From contig DBMM01000091.1 in assembly GCA_002298925.1 (NCBI GenBank), positions 1 through 64,000 of the forward strand: a stretch of 64,000 nucleotides of DNA. Direction: 5' to 3'. The stretch comes from Geobacter sp. UBA698. GTDB taxonomy: Bacteria; Desulfobacterota; Desulfuromonadia; Geobacterales; Pseudopelobacteraceae. Every line of letters begins with the position of its first letter. Position 1 is the first letter of the stretch. The notes beneath the pieces were generated by a model that saw only the letters and a program-made list of their open reading frames with translations, searched no databases and was not told the DNA's origin. A program made the translations under genes and the position numbers. Shown here piece after piece: positions 15,945 through 25,638 of the stretch.

Positions 15945-17630
15945 ATGATCCCTTTTCTTAAGTTTCAAAGGAATATCAGCGGCATTCGTCGTTATTTGAA
16001 TGTCGTTCGTGTGCTTAGTTCCTACGGTTTTGACCATGTGCTCGAGATGATCGGGCTAAGCGATGTTGTGTTGAAAAGCAGAAAGTTTTTTCGACGCGAG
16101 AGTATTGCGATCGCCAACATCACCGCGGCTGAACGCATGCGCATGGCGCTGGAAGAGCTTGGTCCCACTTTTATTAAACTGGGACAGATTCTGTCTACGC
16201 GTCCGGACGTCGTCCCATCGTCCTTTGTTCACGAGTTCGAGAAGTTGCAGGACAATGTGCCCAGTTTCTCCTATGAAGAAGTGAAAATACAGATTGAACG
16301 TGAACTGGGCGGCTCTACGGAGCTTTTTTTTTCTGAAATCGACCCTGTAGCCTTGGCGGCCGCTTCTATAGCGCAAGTGCACCGGGCACGGCTGATTAGT
16401 GGCGAGGATGTGGTAATCAAGGTCAGGCGCCCAGGAATAGTCGAGCTGGTGGAGTCTGACATCAATGCTCTGATTGGGTTGGCCAGTCTGGCCGAACGTC
16501 ATATCCCCAGCAGCGAACTTTACGATCCAGTTGGAGTTGTGCGTGAATTTGCCCGTAGCATCCGGCGCGAAATGGATTTTGCCCGTGAAGGGCATACCAT
16601 TGAGAAATTCAGTGAAAACCTGGCCGGCATCAAGGGACTGCATTTCCCGAAAGTGTACTGGGAACAGACCGCTCGGGGAGTGCTGACACTCGAATATGTG
16701 GATGGCATCAAGGTGTCCGACCTGGACGCACTTGACCTGGGTGGTTTTGATAGAAAATTGATTGCCCGTCTTGGAGCCGATGTATTTTTGGAAATGGTTC
16801 TGGTTCATGGGTATTTTCATGGTGATCCTCACCCCGGCAATGTTCTTATCATGCCCGGAAATGTCATCTGTCTGCTTGACTACGGTATTGTGGGACGTTT
16901 GGATGAAGAACTAAAAAATTTTCTGGGCGACATCCTGTTTGCCATTGTCAAGCGGGATATGGATGAGGTGGTGTCACTGTTGCTCTTTGCCGGCGACATT
17001 CCTGACACGCTCAATGTGCGGGCTTTGAAACACGATCTGTTCAATTTTATTGACGGGTATTATGAGATTCCGCTCCAGGAGATTGAAGTCGGCCGTATGC
17101 TGATGGAATTCATTGAAATTATCGTTTTATACAATATTCGTATCCAGCCCGATCTGATGCTGTTGGCCAAGTCCCTGGTTATTGTAGAAGGCATGGGACG
17201 CAATCTTGATCCCGATTTCAATATGATTGAGCATCTGCGCCCCTTCATGGAGAAAGTATTGCGCAGGCGATATTCTCCAAGGCGAGTCACCAAGGATATC
17301 AACAATATGCTGTTATCCTACCTCAATCTAGCCCGCAACTTGCCGCGGGATCTGAAAGAAATCGTAAACCGCATCAACCGCAACAAATTCAAGATTGACC
17401 TGGAACACCGAGGTCTTGACAAGTTTATAACTGATTTTGACCGATCCATGAACCGCCTATCCTCCAGCCTGATTTTGGCCGCGTTGATTATCGGTTCGTC
17501 GCTGATCATGCAGACTGACAAAGGCCCACAATTATTCGGTTTCCCGGTTCCAGCCTTTCTCGGCTACACCGTCGCCGGCATGCTCGGTCTCTGGTTGGTG
17601 TATGCCATCATCCGATCGGGGAGACTCTGA
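15945..17630 (+). CDS. UbiB/ABC1 family atypical kinase
   Basis: A 561-residue member of the ABC1/UbiB (AarF) family, membrane-linked ATP-binding proteins required for ubiquinone or other lipid-quinone metabolism. The invariant K-L-G-Q-I-L-S-T-R-P-D motif is near residue 73, an alanine-rich nucleotide loop (A-A-A-S-I-A-Q-V-H-R) near 140, and H-G-D-P-H-P-G-N-V near 290. Two C-terminal membrane helices (about 505-525 and 535-557) anchor it. Because Geobacterales use menaquinone, the exact target here is unknown. Confidence 0.9.
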   Translation: MIPFLKFQRNISGIRRYLNVVRVLSSYGFDHVLEMIGLSDVVLKSRKFFRRESIAIANITAAERMRMALEELGPTFIKLGQILSTRPDVVPSSFVHEFEKLQDNVPSFSYEEVKIQIERELGGSTELFFSEIDPVALAAASIAQVHRARLISGEDVVIKVRRPGIVELVESDINALIGLASLAERHIPSSELYDPVGVVREFARSIRREMDFAREGHTIEKFSENLAGIKGLHFPKVYWEQTARGVLTLEYVDGIKVSDLDALDLGGFDRKLIARLGADVFLEMVLVHGYFHGDPHPGNVLIMPGNVICLLDYGIVGRLDEELKNFLGDILFAIVKRDMDEVVSLLLFAGDIPDTLNVRALKHDLFNFIDGYYEIPLQEIEVGRMLMEFIEIIVLYNIRIQPDLMLLAKSLVIVEGMGRNLDPDFNMIEHLRPFMEKVLRRRYSPRRVTKDINNMLLSYLNLARNLPRDLKEIVNRINRNKFKIDLEHRGLDKFITDFDRSMNRLSSSLILAALIIGSSLIMQTDKGPQLFGFPVPAFLGYTVAGMLGLWLVYAIIRSGRL

Positions 17631-17672
17631 ATGATGCCGGTAATGGCAAGTCTGATACTGGTGCTGTCTTGA
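17631..17672 (+). CDS. Possible 13-codon leader ORF coupled to the ntrY-like gene
   Basis: Directly after the UbiB-family stop, an ATG begins a frame reading M-M-P-V-M-A-S-L-I-L-V-L-S and a TGA whose last base is the first base of the next gene's ATG (TGATG). A GGGGAG ribosome-binding site lies seven bases before this ATG, whereas the downstream kinase ATG has no visible site of its own. Ribosomes finishing this ORF could restart on the kinase. It may also be chance; no protein evidence exists. Confidence 0.4.
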   Translation: MMPVMASLILVLS

Positions 17673-19888
17673 TGGAATTACGGCTGCCACTGGAAGAACG
17701 TCGCAAGCGAATACGTGAGGCAATCATAATCGTTCTGGCGATCATCATGATTGTATTCCTCACCAGGGCCGAGATCCGATTGACTCAGTTGAGCGCAGAT
17801 GCTCCCATGGGTAACAACATCGCGATCTTTGGAGTAATTAATGTAGTAATCCTGCTGGTGATTCTGCTGGTGTACCTTGTCTGTCGCAATGTCGTCAAGC
17901 TGATGCTGGCCAGCCGTTCCAATCCACTGGCCACCAGACTGCGCACCAGATTGGTGTTCTCCTTTGTGGGCCTGTCGCTGATCCCTACACTTCTGCTGTT
18001 CTTTGCTGCTGCCAGTTTCATCAATAATACAGTACATAACTGGTTCAACACTCAGGTGGAAACTTCGCTGAGCGAATCGCTGGAGGTAGCCCAGACGTAT
18101 TATAAGAACTCGGCCTCAAATGCGCTTTATTACGGCCGGCAGATCAGTGACTTTATTAAAGCCCAGAAATTGATCAATCAGGATAATCTGCCACAACTCA
18201 AAAAACTGATCAGGCAGAAACAGAAAGAGTACAACCTAGGCGTGGTAGAGATTTATTCGGCCCAGAACGAGGAGCTGGTCCGAGCATCCAACCCGGAAGT
18301 TCCCAAGGGTGAATTTACCAATCCGGCCTCGGAAGACATCGTACGCGGTCTGGCTGGCAGCGAGCTGACCCGTATCAATCCTATTGGCAAGGCGGATCTG
18401 ATCCGCGGAATCGTGCCGATTTACTCCACTTGGAATGCAAAAGACGTAGTCGGGGTGGTAGTGGTGAATTACTACGTTCCCTACTCGCTTGTTAATAAGA
18501 TGAAGGAAATTACCGAGTCCTACCACGAATTCCGCCAGCTGAAGATACTGAAAAATCCGATCCGGGCCGGATATATCCTGACCCTGTTCCTGATTACCAT
18601 GGTAATAGTCTTTTTTGCCTACTGGATGGGGATCTATCTGGCTAACAGCATGACCAAGCCGGTCCAGGAACTGGTGGATGCGACCAGGGCAGTGGCCGGC
18701 GGAAATCTCGACGTTCATATCGAATCCATCTCTGTTGACGAGATAGGCATGCTGGTACAATCATTCAATCAGATGACCGATGATCTGCGTACCAAGCAGC
18801 AGGCCCTGAACGCATCCAACAGCGAGCTTTCCCGCATTAACCAGGAGATCGAGCAGCGTCGCCGCTATATGGAAATCGTGCTGCGCAATGTGGCCGCTGG
18901 TGTGATCTCGGTCGACAAATCCGGCACCATCACCACTATCAACAAATCAGCTGAAAAATTGCTCAACATTAATACCGGTTCTGTCTTGGGTCGAAATTTT
19001 CGTGAGATCCTGCTCGACGCCCATCTGGATATTGTCAAGGAAACCTTGCGGGAGCTGCTGGTAGCCAGACAGGATACTATCAACAGACAAATTTCACTGG
19101 ATGTGCGCGGGGTGCGTCTGGCCTTACATCTGCACTTGACCATGCTGCGGGATGACGCTGGCGAGTTTCTGGGGACCGTGCTGGTTCTGGATGATTTGAC
19201 CCAGGTGATGAAGGTCCAGCGCATGGCAGCCTGGCGCGAAGTGGCACGACGCATCGCTCACGAGATCAAGAATCCGCTGACTCCGATCCAGCTCTCGGCC
19301 CAGCGTCTGCGCAAACGCTATCTGTCGCGCTTCAGTGATGATGAAAAGGTGTTCGACGAATGCACGGAGATGATCATCAAATCGGTGGACGAGCTCAAGA
19401 ATTTGGTCAACGAATTTTCCAATTTTGCCCGCATGCCGGCCATTCAACCGGAACCAAACGACCTCAATGACATCATTCGCGAAACCCTGACCCTTTATCA
19501 GGAAGCTCATCGTGGGGTCTGTTTTGATTTTGCTCCGGACATCAGCCTGCCGCAGCTGAAGGTAGACCGGAACCAGATCAAGCGGGTGGTGATCAATATT
19601 CTGGAAAATTCCGTTGCAGCCATGGAAGAACAGGGGGCAGTCGAGATTGCCACCAGCTATGATGCGGAATTGAAGATGGCCTCCTTTACCATTGCCGACA
19701 ACGGACCCGGCATAACCCCAGAAGATAAGCCGCGCCTTTTTGAACCTTATTTTTCTACCAAGAAAACCGGCACCGGGCTTGGGCTGGCCATCGTTAACAG
19801 TATCGTTTCCGACCATAACGGTTTTGTGCGGGTACGGGATAATGAGCCGCGCGGCGTCTGTTTTGTAGTGGAATTGCCGGCCGCCTGA
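17672..19888 (+). CDS. NtrY-type sensor histidine kinase
   Basis: A 738-residue membrane kinase. Three membrane segments occupy roughly 17-37, 48-70 and 90-115, followed by an outer sensor region and a fourth helix near 295-320. HAMP (about 322-375), PAS (about 395-500), HisKA with H530 in H-E-I-K-N-P-L-T-P, and a HATPase with N-I-L-E-N-S and G-L-G-L-A-I-V follow. This layout is that of NtrY, a regulator of nitrogen or redox response in proteobacteria. The partner regulator is the next gene, after 69 bases. The signal it senses cannot be told from sequence. Confidence 0.92.
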   Translation: MELRLPLEERRKRIREAIIIVLAIIMIVFLTRAEIRLTQLSADAPMGNNIAIFGVINVVILLVILLVYLVCRNVVKLMLASRSNPLATRLRTRLVFSFVGLSLIPTLLLFFAAASFINNTVHNWFNTQVETSLSESLEVAQTYYKNSASNALYYGRQISDFIKAQKLINQDNLPQLKKLIRQKQKEYNLGVVEIYSAQNEELVRASNPEVPKGEFTNPASEDIVRGLAGSELTRINPIGKADLIRGIVPIYSTWNAKDVVGVVVVNYYVPYSLVNKMKEITESYHEFRQLKILKNPIRAGYILTLFLITMVIVFFAYWMGIYLANSMTKPVQELVDATRAVAGGNLDVHIESISVDEIGMLVQSFNQMTDDLRTKQQALNASNSELSRINQEIEQRRRYMEIVLRNVAAGVISVDKSGTITTINKSAEKLLNINTGSVLGRNFREILLDAHLDIVKETLRELLVARQDTINRQISLDVRGVRLALHLHLTMLRDDAGEFLGTVLVLDDLTQVMKVQRMAAWREVARRIAHEIKNPLTPIQLSAQRLRKRYLSRFSDDEKVFDECTEMIIKSVDELKNLVNEFSNFARMPAIQPEPNDLNDIIRETLTLYQEAHRGVCFDFAPDISLPQLKVDRNQIKRVVINILENSVAAMEEQGAVEIATSYDAELKMASFTIADNGPGITPEDKPRLFEPYFSTKKTGTGLGLAIVNSIVSDHNGFVRVRDNEPRGVCFVVELPAA

Positions 19889-19957
19889 TCCGCTGTTTCA
19901 GTTTTACATGAATAACCGCAATCATGGACTATCACCAAAAAAGCAGTGAGGTAACGC

Positions 19958-21331
19958 ATGTCGAAAACCATTCTTGTTGTGGATGACGAAAAAGATATCA
20001 GGATTTCCCTGACCGGTATCCTGGAGGACGAAGGCTATCAGGTCATGACCGCTGCCAGTGGCGTCGAGGCCCTGGAGGCGGTCCGTCAGGACCTGCCTGA
20101 CCTGATCCTGCTGGATATCTGGATGCCTGGCATGGATGGCCTGGAGACTCTGGAACGTCTGAAAACGATCTTCCCGCAGTTGACGGTCATTATGATTTCA
20201 GGCCACGGCACCATTGAAACCGCGGTCAGGACCACCAAGCTGGGAGCTTTCGATTTCATTGAGAAACCGCTTTCTCTTGAGAAGATTCTGATTACCGTGG
20301 CCAACGCTCTGCGTTTGAAAGAGTTGAGCGTGGAAAATGAAGAATTAAAGCGGGTGATCGGCAATGAGTTCGAGCTCATCGGTGACAGTCAGGCCATGGG
20401 GGCCTTGCGTGAACAGATCATGCTGGCAGCGCCAACGTCAGCTTCGGTGCTGGTTACTGGCGAAAACGGCACCGGCAAGGAACTGGTGGCCCGCTCCATC
20501 CATTATTACAGTCAACGTAGTCGTAAACCGTTCATTGCCATCAATTGCGCCGCCATTCCAGAAGAACTGATTGAGAGTGAACTGTTCGGCCACGAAAAAG
20601 GTGCCTTCACCGGAGCCATTTCCCAGAAGAAGGGTAAATTCGATCTGGCAGACGGCGGTACCCTGTTTTTGGACGAGATTGCCGATATGTCGCTCAAGAC
20701 CCAGGCCAAGATACTGCGCATCCTTCAGGAGCGTTGTTTCGAGCGGGTGGGGGGCACCCGTTCAGTGAGTGTTGATGTCAGGATTGTGGCTGCCACCAAC
20801 AAGGAGCTGGCCGTGGAAATTAAACTGGGGCGGTTTCGGGAAGACCTGTACTACCGCTTGAATGTGCTCCCCTTCAGAGTACCGGCCCTGAGGGAACATC
20901 GGGACGATATCCCATTGCTGGTGACTCATTTTGTTAACCAGTTTTACCGGCGCGAGGGGCGAACAGCGAAGGTGTTTCTGCCGGAAACACTGGAACTGCT
21001 CAAGCAGCATGATTGGCCGGGCAATGTCCGGGAACTGAAGAATATCATCGAACGCATCCTGATCATGACTCCGGGGCGGATGATAACACCAGATGATATT
21101 CCCGGTTTCTCTGTGGCCAGACCAGCGCCTGGGCCGGCAGAGACTAGGCATGACAGTTTTTTTTCGCAAGGCACCCTGCGGGAGGCCCGGGATGGGTTTG
21201 AACGTGATTTCATAATTCAGAAGCTGGAGGAAAACGACTGGAACATTTCACGCACCGCCGAGATCATCGAGCTGGAGCGGAGCAATCTGCACCGCAAGAT
21301 CAAGAGTTATGGAATTGATATCAGGAAGTAG
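19958..21331 (+). CDS. NtrX-type sigma-54-dependent response regulator
   Basis: A 457-residue activator. The receiver domain (1-120) has D53 as phosphoacceptor in L-L-D-I-W-M-P-G. An AAA+ domain (about 140-370) has the P-loop G-E-N-G-T-G-K-E and the G-A-F-T-G-A loop (about 214-219) that contacts sigma-54. A Fis-type helix-turn-helix ends the protein (N-I-S-R-T-A-E-I-I-E-L). With the kinase upstream it forms an NtrYX pair. GTGAGG precedes the ATG. Confidence 0.94.
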   Translation: MSKTILVVDDEKDIRISLTGILEDEGYQVMTAASGVEALEAVRQDLPDLILLDIWMPGMDGLETLERLKTIFPQLTVIMISGHGTIETAVRTTKLGAFDFIEKPLSLEKILITVANALRLKELSVENEELKRVIGNEFELIGDSQAMGALREQIMLAAPTSASVLVTGENGTGKELVARSIHYYSQRSRKPFIAINCAAIPEELIESELFGHEKGAFTGAISQKKGKFDLADGGTLFLDEIADMSLKTQAKILRILQERCFERVGGTRSVSVDVRIVAATNKELAVEIKLGRFREDLYYRLNVLPFRVPALREHRDDIPLLVTHFVNQFYRREGRTAKVFLPETLELLKQHDWPGNVRELKNIIERILIMTPGRMITPDDIPGFSVARPAPGPAETRHDSFFSQGTLREARDGFERDFIIQKLEENDWNISRTAEIIELERSNLHRKIKSYGIDIRK

Positions 21332-21372
21332 GCACAGCAAGAGTAAAGTAAGTATGTCTGATGCTGAAATCA

Positions 21373-21400
21373 GCGGGCTGCGTAATTCACGCGGCCCGTT
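21373..21400. terminator. Hairpin between convergent genes
   Basis: CGGGC, GCGT, a five-base loop and ACGC, GCCCG form a stem between the NtrX-like gene and the MFS gene, which converge here. The plus side runs into GTTTC only, so termination strength is uncertain; it could serve both strands. Confidence 0.5.
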
Positions 21401-22570
21401 TCATGTGGAGCGTTGCCGGGACAGGCGTGGCCCGAACAGGCAGAGCAGGAGCGATGCCAGGCCGGCCAGCGAGGCACCGAAGACAAAGGCGGCCTGGGGG
21501 GACGCCTTTTGCCAGATCAGCCCGAACAGCAGGCTGGCGGGCAGGGCGCCGATGCCGATGGCGGCGTTGTACCAGCCGAAGGCGGTGCCCCGTTCGGTCG
21601 GGTCCACCAGATCAGTCAGAAAGGCTTTCTCTGCACCTTCGGTCATGCCGTAGAACAGCCCGTACCAGGCAAATAACAGCCAGATGTGCAGTTCTGTGGC
21701 GGCCAGTGCAAAGCCGATATAAGCCAGGGCATAAACACACCAGCCGCTGATGATGACACGCCTTCTTCCGATACGGTCGGAGAGGGTGCCGAAGGGCATG
21801 GAAGCCAGCATCTTGATCACATGGAAGAATGTCCATAGGAGCGGGATGCGGGCGGGTGTCACCCCCAGTTGGCCGGCACGCAGCAGCAGAAACACATCGG
21901 AAGAGTTTCCCAGGGTAAACAGCAGCAGTATCAGCAGGTAGCTTCTGATCTTGCGGCCGGGTACGATCCCCATGGGTAGTGAATTGGCTGGTGTGCTGCG
22001 CGGGATGTCTCGCACCTTGGCGATGATCAGAACTACCGCCAGCAAGCCTGGAATGGCGGCCAGCCAGAACACCATCCGCAGGTCAATAGCCAGCCAGGCC
22101 AGCAGGCCGGTTGCCAGCAGCGGGCCGAAAATGGCGCCGGCATGGTCCATGGAACGGTGAAAACCAAAGGCCCTGCCGCGCATCCTTTCATCGGTTGAAT
22201 CGGCAATCAGGGCGTCGCGGGGCGAAGTGCGGATGCCTTTGCCGATCCTGTCGGAAAACCGCACCAGCAGAACAGTCAGGGGTGAGGCTGCCATGGCTAT
22301 CAACGGACGGGAGAGCGCTGATAGGGAGTACCCAGCCAGGACCAGGCGTTTTCTGCCGTCGGTACGGTCCGACATGATGCCGGATGCCAGTTTGAGCAGG
22401 GCGGCTGTCGATTCGGCCACTCCCTCGATCATCCCCAGAAAAGCCGGGCCCGCGCCCAGCACCGATGTCACGAAGAGCGGCAGCAGGGGGTAGATCATCT
22501 CGCTGGAAACATCGGTCAGGAAGCTGACCAGACCGAGAATAAAGACGTTGCCACTGATGCCGCTGAACAT
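21401..22570 (-). CDS. Major facilitator superfamily transporter
   Basis: A 389-residue protein with about twelve hydrophobic segments and the MFS loop pattern D-R-T-D-G-R-K-R between helices 2 and 3 and D-R-I-G-R-R-R near helix 8. The motif F-L-T-D-V-S-S-E-M-I-Y in helix 1 is common in an uncharacterised MFS group; no substrate can be given. It starts 15 bases after the DUF4149 gene, implying a two-gene operon. Confidence 0.88.
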   Translation of the reverse strand: MFSGISGNVFILGLVSFLTDVSSEMIYPLLPLFVTSVLGAGPAFLGMIEGVAESTAALLKLASGIMSDRTDGRKRLVLAGYSLSALSRPLIAMAASPLTVLLVRFSDRIGKGIRTSPRDALIADSTDERMRGRAFGFHRSMDHAGAIFGPLLATGLLAWLAIDLRMVFWLAAIPGLLAVVLIIAKVRDIPRSTPANSLPMGIVPGRKIRSYLLILLLFTLGNSSDVFLLLRAGQLGVTPARIPLLWTFFHVIKMLASMPFGTLSDRIGRRRVIISGWCVYALAYIGFALAATELHIWLLFAWYGLFYGMTEGAEKAFLTDLVDPTERGTAFGWYNAAIGIGALPASLLFGLIWQKASPQAAFVFGASLAGLASLLLCLFGPRLSRQRST

Positions 22571-22585
22571 GGCGCCTCTTTTCGT

Positions 22586-23023
22586 CTACAGCAAAATGAC
22601 CAGGATGATGCCGCCACCCAGCACCGTCAGGTTACAGGAGGCAGAGACTGCGTGCAGTCGTGAAAAATCCCGTCGCAGGGGATGGTCCTTGGGGGTGGTG
22701 TCGAAGGAGGTAATCTGCTGCTTGATGGCTGCGGCCTTTGGTTCGATATAAAAGGCCTGCAGTGCGGTCAGGGCCAGCATGATAACCAGCAGGATGGCCG
22801 GGAGCATGCCTTTGCCGCGCATGATCAGGTGGCAGACCAGCGCCGTGATGCCGCAGGCCAGCCCCCAGCGGAAATACCCGGGAAAGAGCACCCCCACAAT
22901 CGATCCGGCCAGATCCCTGGTCTGGGTCTTGAACAGGATTGGGGTGAGAACCAGGGTGAACAACGCTACGCCACCGACCCACAGGGCGATTGCCAGGCGA
23001 TAGAGAATGGAAATTACTTGCAT
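22586..23023 (-). CDS. DUF4149-like membrane protein
   Basis: A 145-residue protein with four predicted membrane helices, starting M-Q-V-I-S-I-L-Y-R-L-A-I-A-L-W-V-G-G, a beginning typical of DUF4149 proteins of unknown function. The internal ATG was chosen because AGGAGG lies just before it. H-L-I-M-R-G-K-G and R-R-D-F-S-R-L-H-A-V-S lie between helices. It is likely cotranscribed with the transporter downstream. Confidence 0.75.
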   Translation of the reverse strand: MQVISILYRLAIALWVGGVALFTLVLTPILFKTQTRDLAGSIVGVLFPGYFRWGLACGITALVCHLIMRGKGMLPAILLVIMLALTALQAFYIEPKAAAIKQQITSFDTTPKDHPLRRDFSRLHAVSASCNLTVLGGGIILVILL

Positions 23024-23161
23024 GGTTCCTCCTGATCTGAAAATTGAGAAACGATACACCATTCATGGCCGCATGTAAAATTTTCGTGGGAATGCCCCAA
23101 TTATTGGTGTAAAAATACCTCCATAGTACGACGATCCCTTTCTGGAGTGGGTGTCCCGCTA

Positions 23162-24502
23162 ATGGGCAAAAAAAAATCACATGCTCTGATTTCCGTTATT
23201 GCGGGTGCAATCATCGTGTGCCTGGCAATTATTTCTGGCGGTCGCTGGCAACGCAAGGAGCACCATGACGATACGGTCTACCTTTCCCTGTTGCGTGAAG
23301 CCTACGCCGCCGTCAATCGCTATTATGTAGAAAAACCGGACAGCCAGAAAGTCGTCAAAAGCATGGTTGACGGAATGCTGGCAGCCCTTGACCCGCACAG
23401 CGCCTATCTGCCGCCTGAGCCCTACAAGGAGATGGAAGTCCAGATGTCGGGGGCTTTTGGCGGCGTCGGCATCGAACTTGGCGTCAAGGACGGCCGCTTG
23501 ACCGTGATTGCACCGCTTGACGACACCCCCGCTTTTCGGGCCGGCATCCAGCCCAATGACCACATCTGGAAGATTGACGGCATGGCCACCCATGGCATGG
23601 CCATCGCGGCAGCGGTCAAGCGGATGCGTGGCGAGAAGGGAACCGCGGTTGTCCTTTCCATTCAGCGCAACGGCAATCCGCAACCTCTGGTTTTCAAGCT
23701 GGTTCGCGACATCATCAGGATCAAGAGCATCAAGGCGCGTACGTTGGAGCCCGGTTATGGCATGATCAGGATTTCACAGTTCCAGGAGCGGACCGGCAGC
23801 GAGTTCAGGCAGGCCTTGCAGGAACTCAGGGCAGGGACGGCAGGGCCGCTGAAAGGGCTGGTAATCGACCTGCGCTACAATCCCGGCGGGCTGCTGGAAA
23901 CAGCCGTGGAGGTCGCTAACTGCTTCATCGGTGATGATATCAGGCAAACGCTGATTGTATCGATGAAGGGGCGCACAGCGGATGCCAACCAGGCTTTTCA
24001 GGCCACCCTGGGTGAGAAGGAACCCCGTTATCCGATTGTGGTGCTGATCAACGGAGGCAGTGCCAGCGCGTCTGAAATAGTGGCTGGCGCGTTACAGGAT
24101 CATAAGCGTGCGATTGTGATGGGGAAGCAGAGTTTCGGCAAAGGTTCCGTGCAGACCATCTTTGCCTTGCCGGGCAATGCGGCTCTCAAGCTGACCACGG
24201 CGCGTTACTACACGCCCAGCGGCCGCTCCATTCAGGCCAAGGGGATAACACCGGATGTGGAGGTGGGTAATGGCAGGCCGGTCGTAAAGTCGAATGTCAA
24301 GACGATGAATATCCGGGAGAAGGATCTGGAGAACCGGCTGGCACCGGAAGGGAAGGATAATAGCGAGACACCGGTCGTTGTCATGCCCCATGGAAACGGT
24401 GTCGAGCCGGATGTAGCCAAGGATAACCAGCTCAGTCGTGCCCTGGAGTTGCTGAAATCACTGGCGCTGGTTCAGGAGCAGGGACTTGTTTCCGGTCGCT
24501 GA
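23162..24502 (+). CDS. C-terminal processing protease (S41 family, CtpA/Tsp-like)
   Basis: A 446-residue periplasmic serine protease anchored by one N-terminal helix (about 8-25). A PDZ domain (about 90-165; G-V-G-I-E-L-G-V-K-D-G) selects C-terminal tails. The catalytic Ser is in G-S-A-S-A-S-E near residue 300 and the Lys in K-Q-S-F-G-K-G-S-V-Q about 25 residues later. The ATG at 23162 gives a Lys-rich start; an in-frame GTG at 23147 is the alternative. It diverges from the DUF4149 gene. Confidence 0.93.
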   Translation: MGKKKSHALISVIAGAIIVCLAIISGGRWQRKEHHDDTVYLSLLREAYAAVNRYYVEKPDSQKVVKSMVDGMLAALDPHSAYLPPEPYKEMEVQMSGAFGGVGIELGVKDGRLTVIAPLDDTPAFRAGIQPNDHIWKIDGMATHGMAIAAAVKRMRGEKGTAVVLSIQRNGNPQPLVFKLVRDIIRIKSIKARTLEPGYGMIRISQFQERTGSEFRQALQELRAGTAGPLKGLVIDLRYNPGGLLETAVEVANCFIGDDIRQTLIVSMKGRTADANQAFQATLGEKEPRYPIVVLINGGSASASEIVAGALQDHKRAIVMGKQSFGKGSVQTIFALPGNAALKLTTARYYTPSGRSIQAKGITPDVEVGNGRPVVKSNVKTMNIREKDLENRLAPEGKDNSETPVVVMPHGNGVEPDVAKDNQLSRALELLKSLALVQEQGLVSGR

Positions 24503-24519
24503 AATATGATTTGCCGTTT

Positions 24520-24750
24520 TCAGCTCAGGCCACGATTGCGGAAAATCCTCATCAGCAGTACCCCCAGGATCGACAGGCACATGCCAACGCAGAGAAAAAG
24601 ATAGCCGATGGCCCTGCCATCCCCCCACCCCAACAGATCACGCCCTTTCATGAGCACGACCAGTGCGATCCCGCTGAAACAGCCGATCCCTCCGATTATG
24701 TAAACCACAAAGGCGACCATTGCCAGGCCGATTCCCTGTTTTTGGGACAT
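24520..24750 (-). CDS. Small two-helix membrane protein
   Basis: A 76-residue protein with two hydrophobic segments (about 8-32 and 48-67) separated by K-G-R-D-L-L-G-W-G-D-G-R. The start is fixed by AAGGAG six bases before the ATG at 24750. It follows trpC by 25 bases on the same strand and may be cotranscribed. I do not recognise the family; no function can be assigned. Confidence 0.6.
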   Translation of the reverse strand: MSQKQGIGLAMVAFVVYIIGGIGCFSGIALVVLMKGRDLLGWGDGRAIGYLFLCVGMCLSILGVLLMRIFRNRGLS

Positions 24751-24775
24751 CTGATTCTCCTTGTTAAGTGCCATT

Positions 24776-25582
24776 TCAGGCAGAGATCAATTCGCGCAGT
24801 TTCGCCCCGATATCCGCTTCCCGCATCAGCGACTCGCCAATCAGGAATGCCCCGGCGCCATCGTTCGCGAGCTGTTCGACGTCACTCCGGCTGTTTATAC
24901 CGCTCTCGGCCACCAGCAGGCGTTCTGGCGGCATCAAGCGGGCCAGGCGGCCCGTGGTGCCCATGTCGATTTCGAATGTGCGCAGATTGCGATTGTTGAC
25001 GCCGATCAGGGTGCATTCAGTCTGGAGCGCCGTCTCCATTTCGGCCTCGTCGTGCACTTCCAGCAGCACATCCAGCTGCAATTCCCTGGCAACAGCATGA
25101 AACTCCCGTAACTGGTTCAGATCCAGGCAGGAGGCAATCAGCAGGATGGCGTCAGCCCCGGCGGCGCGCGCCTCGTAGATCTGGTAGGGATCGCAGATGA
25201 AATCCTTGCGCAGCAGCGGCAGTGAGACCGTCTCCCGGATCAGGGCCAGGAAGCGCAGGTGCCCCAGGAAAAACTTTTCGTCGGTCAGCACCGACAGGCA
25301 GGTGGCGCCGTTGTTCTGGTAGATTTCCGCAATCTCCAGCGGATCGAAATCGGGGCGGATGAGGCCCTTGCTGGGGGAGCCTTTCTTGACCTCGGCAATG
25401 ATGGCGGTCCAGTCTGAAGCCGCCGCCTCGCGCAGATGCCGCTCGAAACCGCGCGGCACGTCCTCCAGGTCGGCGATGCGGGACTTCAGTTCGCCGGTAG
25501 GCGTGGACAACTTGGCTGCGGCTACTTCTTCATGCTTGTGGCTGACGATTTTTTTCAGGATGTCGGGTGTGTTTGTGGTCAT
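24776..25582 (-). CDS. trpC: Indole-3-glycerol phosphate synthase
   Basis: This 268-residue TIM-barrel enzyme closes the ring to form indole-3-glycerol phosphate in tryptophan synthesis. Active-site motifs E-V-K-K-G-S-P-S-K-G, L-R-K-D-F-I and V-A-E-S-G-I-N are present. The ATG giving M-T-T-N-T-P-D-I-L-K-K matches the family start better than the TTG eight codons earlier. trpD lies 56 bases upstream on the same strand. Confidence 0.97.
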   Translation of the reverse strand: MTTNTPDILKKIVSHKHEEVAAAKLSTPTGELKSRIADLEDVPRGFERHLREAAASDWTAIIAEVKKGSPSKGLIRPDFDPLEIAEIYQNNGATCLSVLTDEKFFLGHLRFLALIRETVSLPLLRKDFICDPYQIYEARAAGADAILLIASCLDLNQLREFHAVARELQLDVLLEVHDEAEMETALQTECTLIGVNNRNLRTFEIDMGTTGRLARLMPPERLLVAESGINSRSDVEQLANDGAGAFLIGESLMREADIGAKLRELISA

Positions 25583-25638
25583 GGGCAGATATTCTCTCTT
25601 GAGCAATATGTGTAAAAAAATCTTGGTCGGACGAGCTG

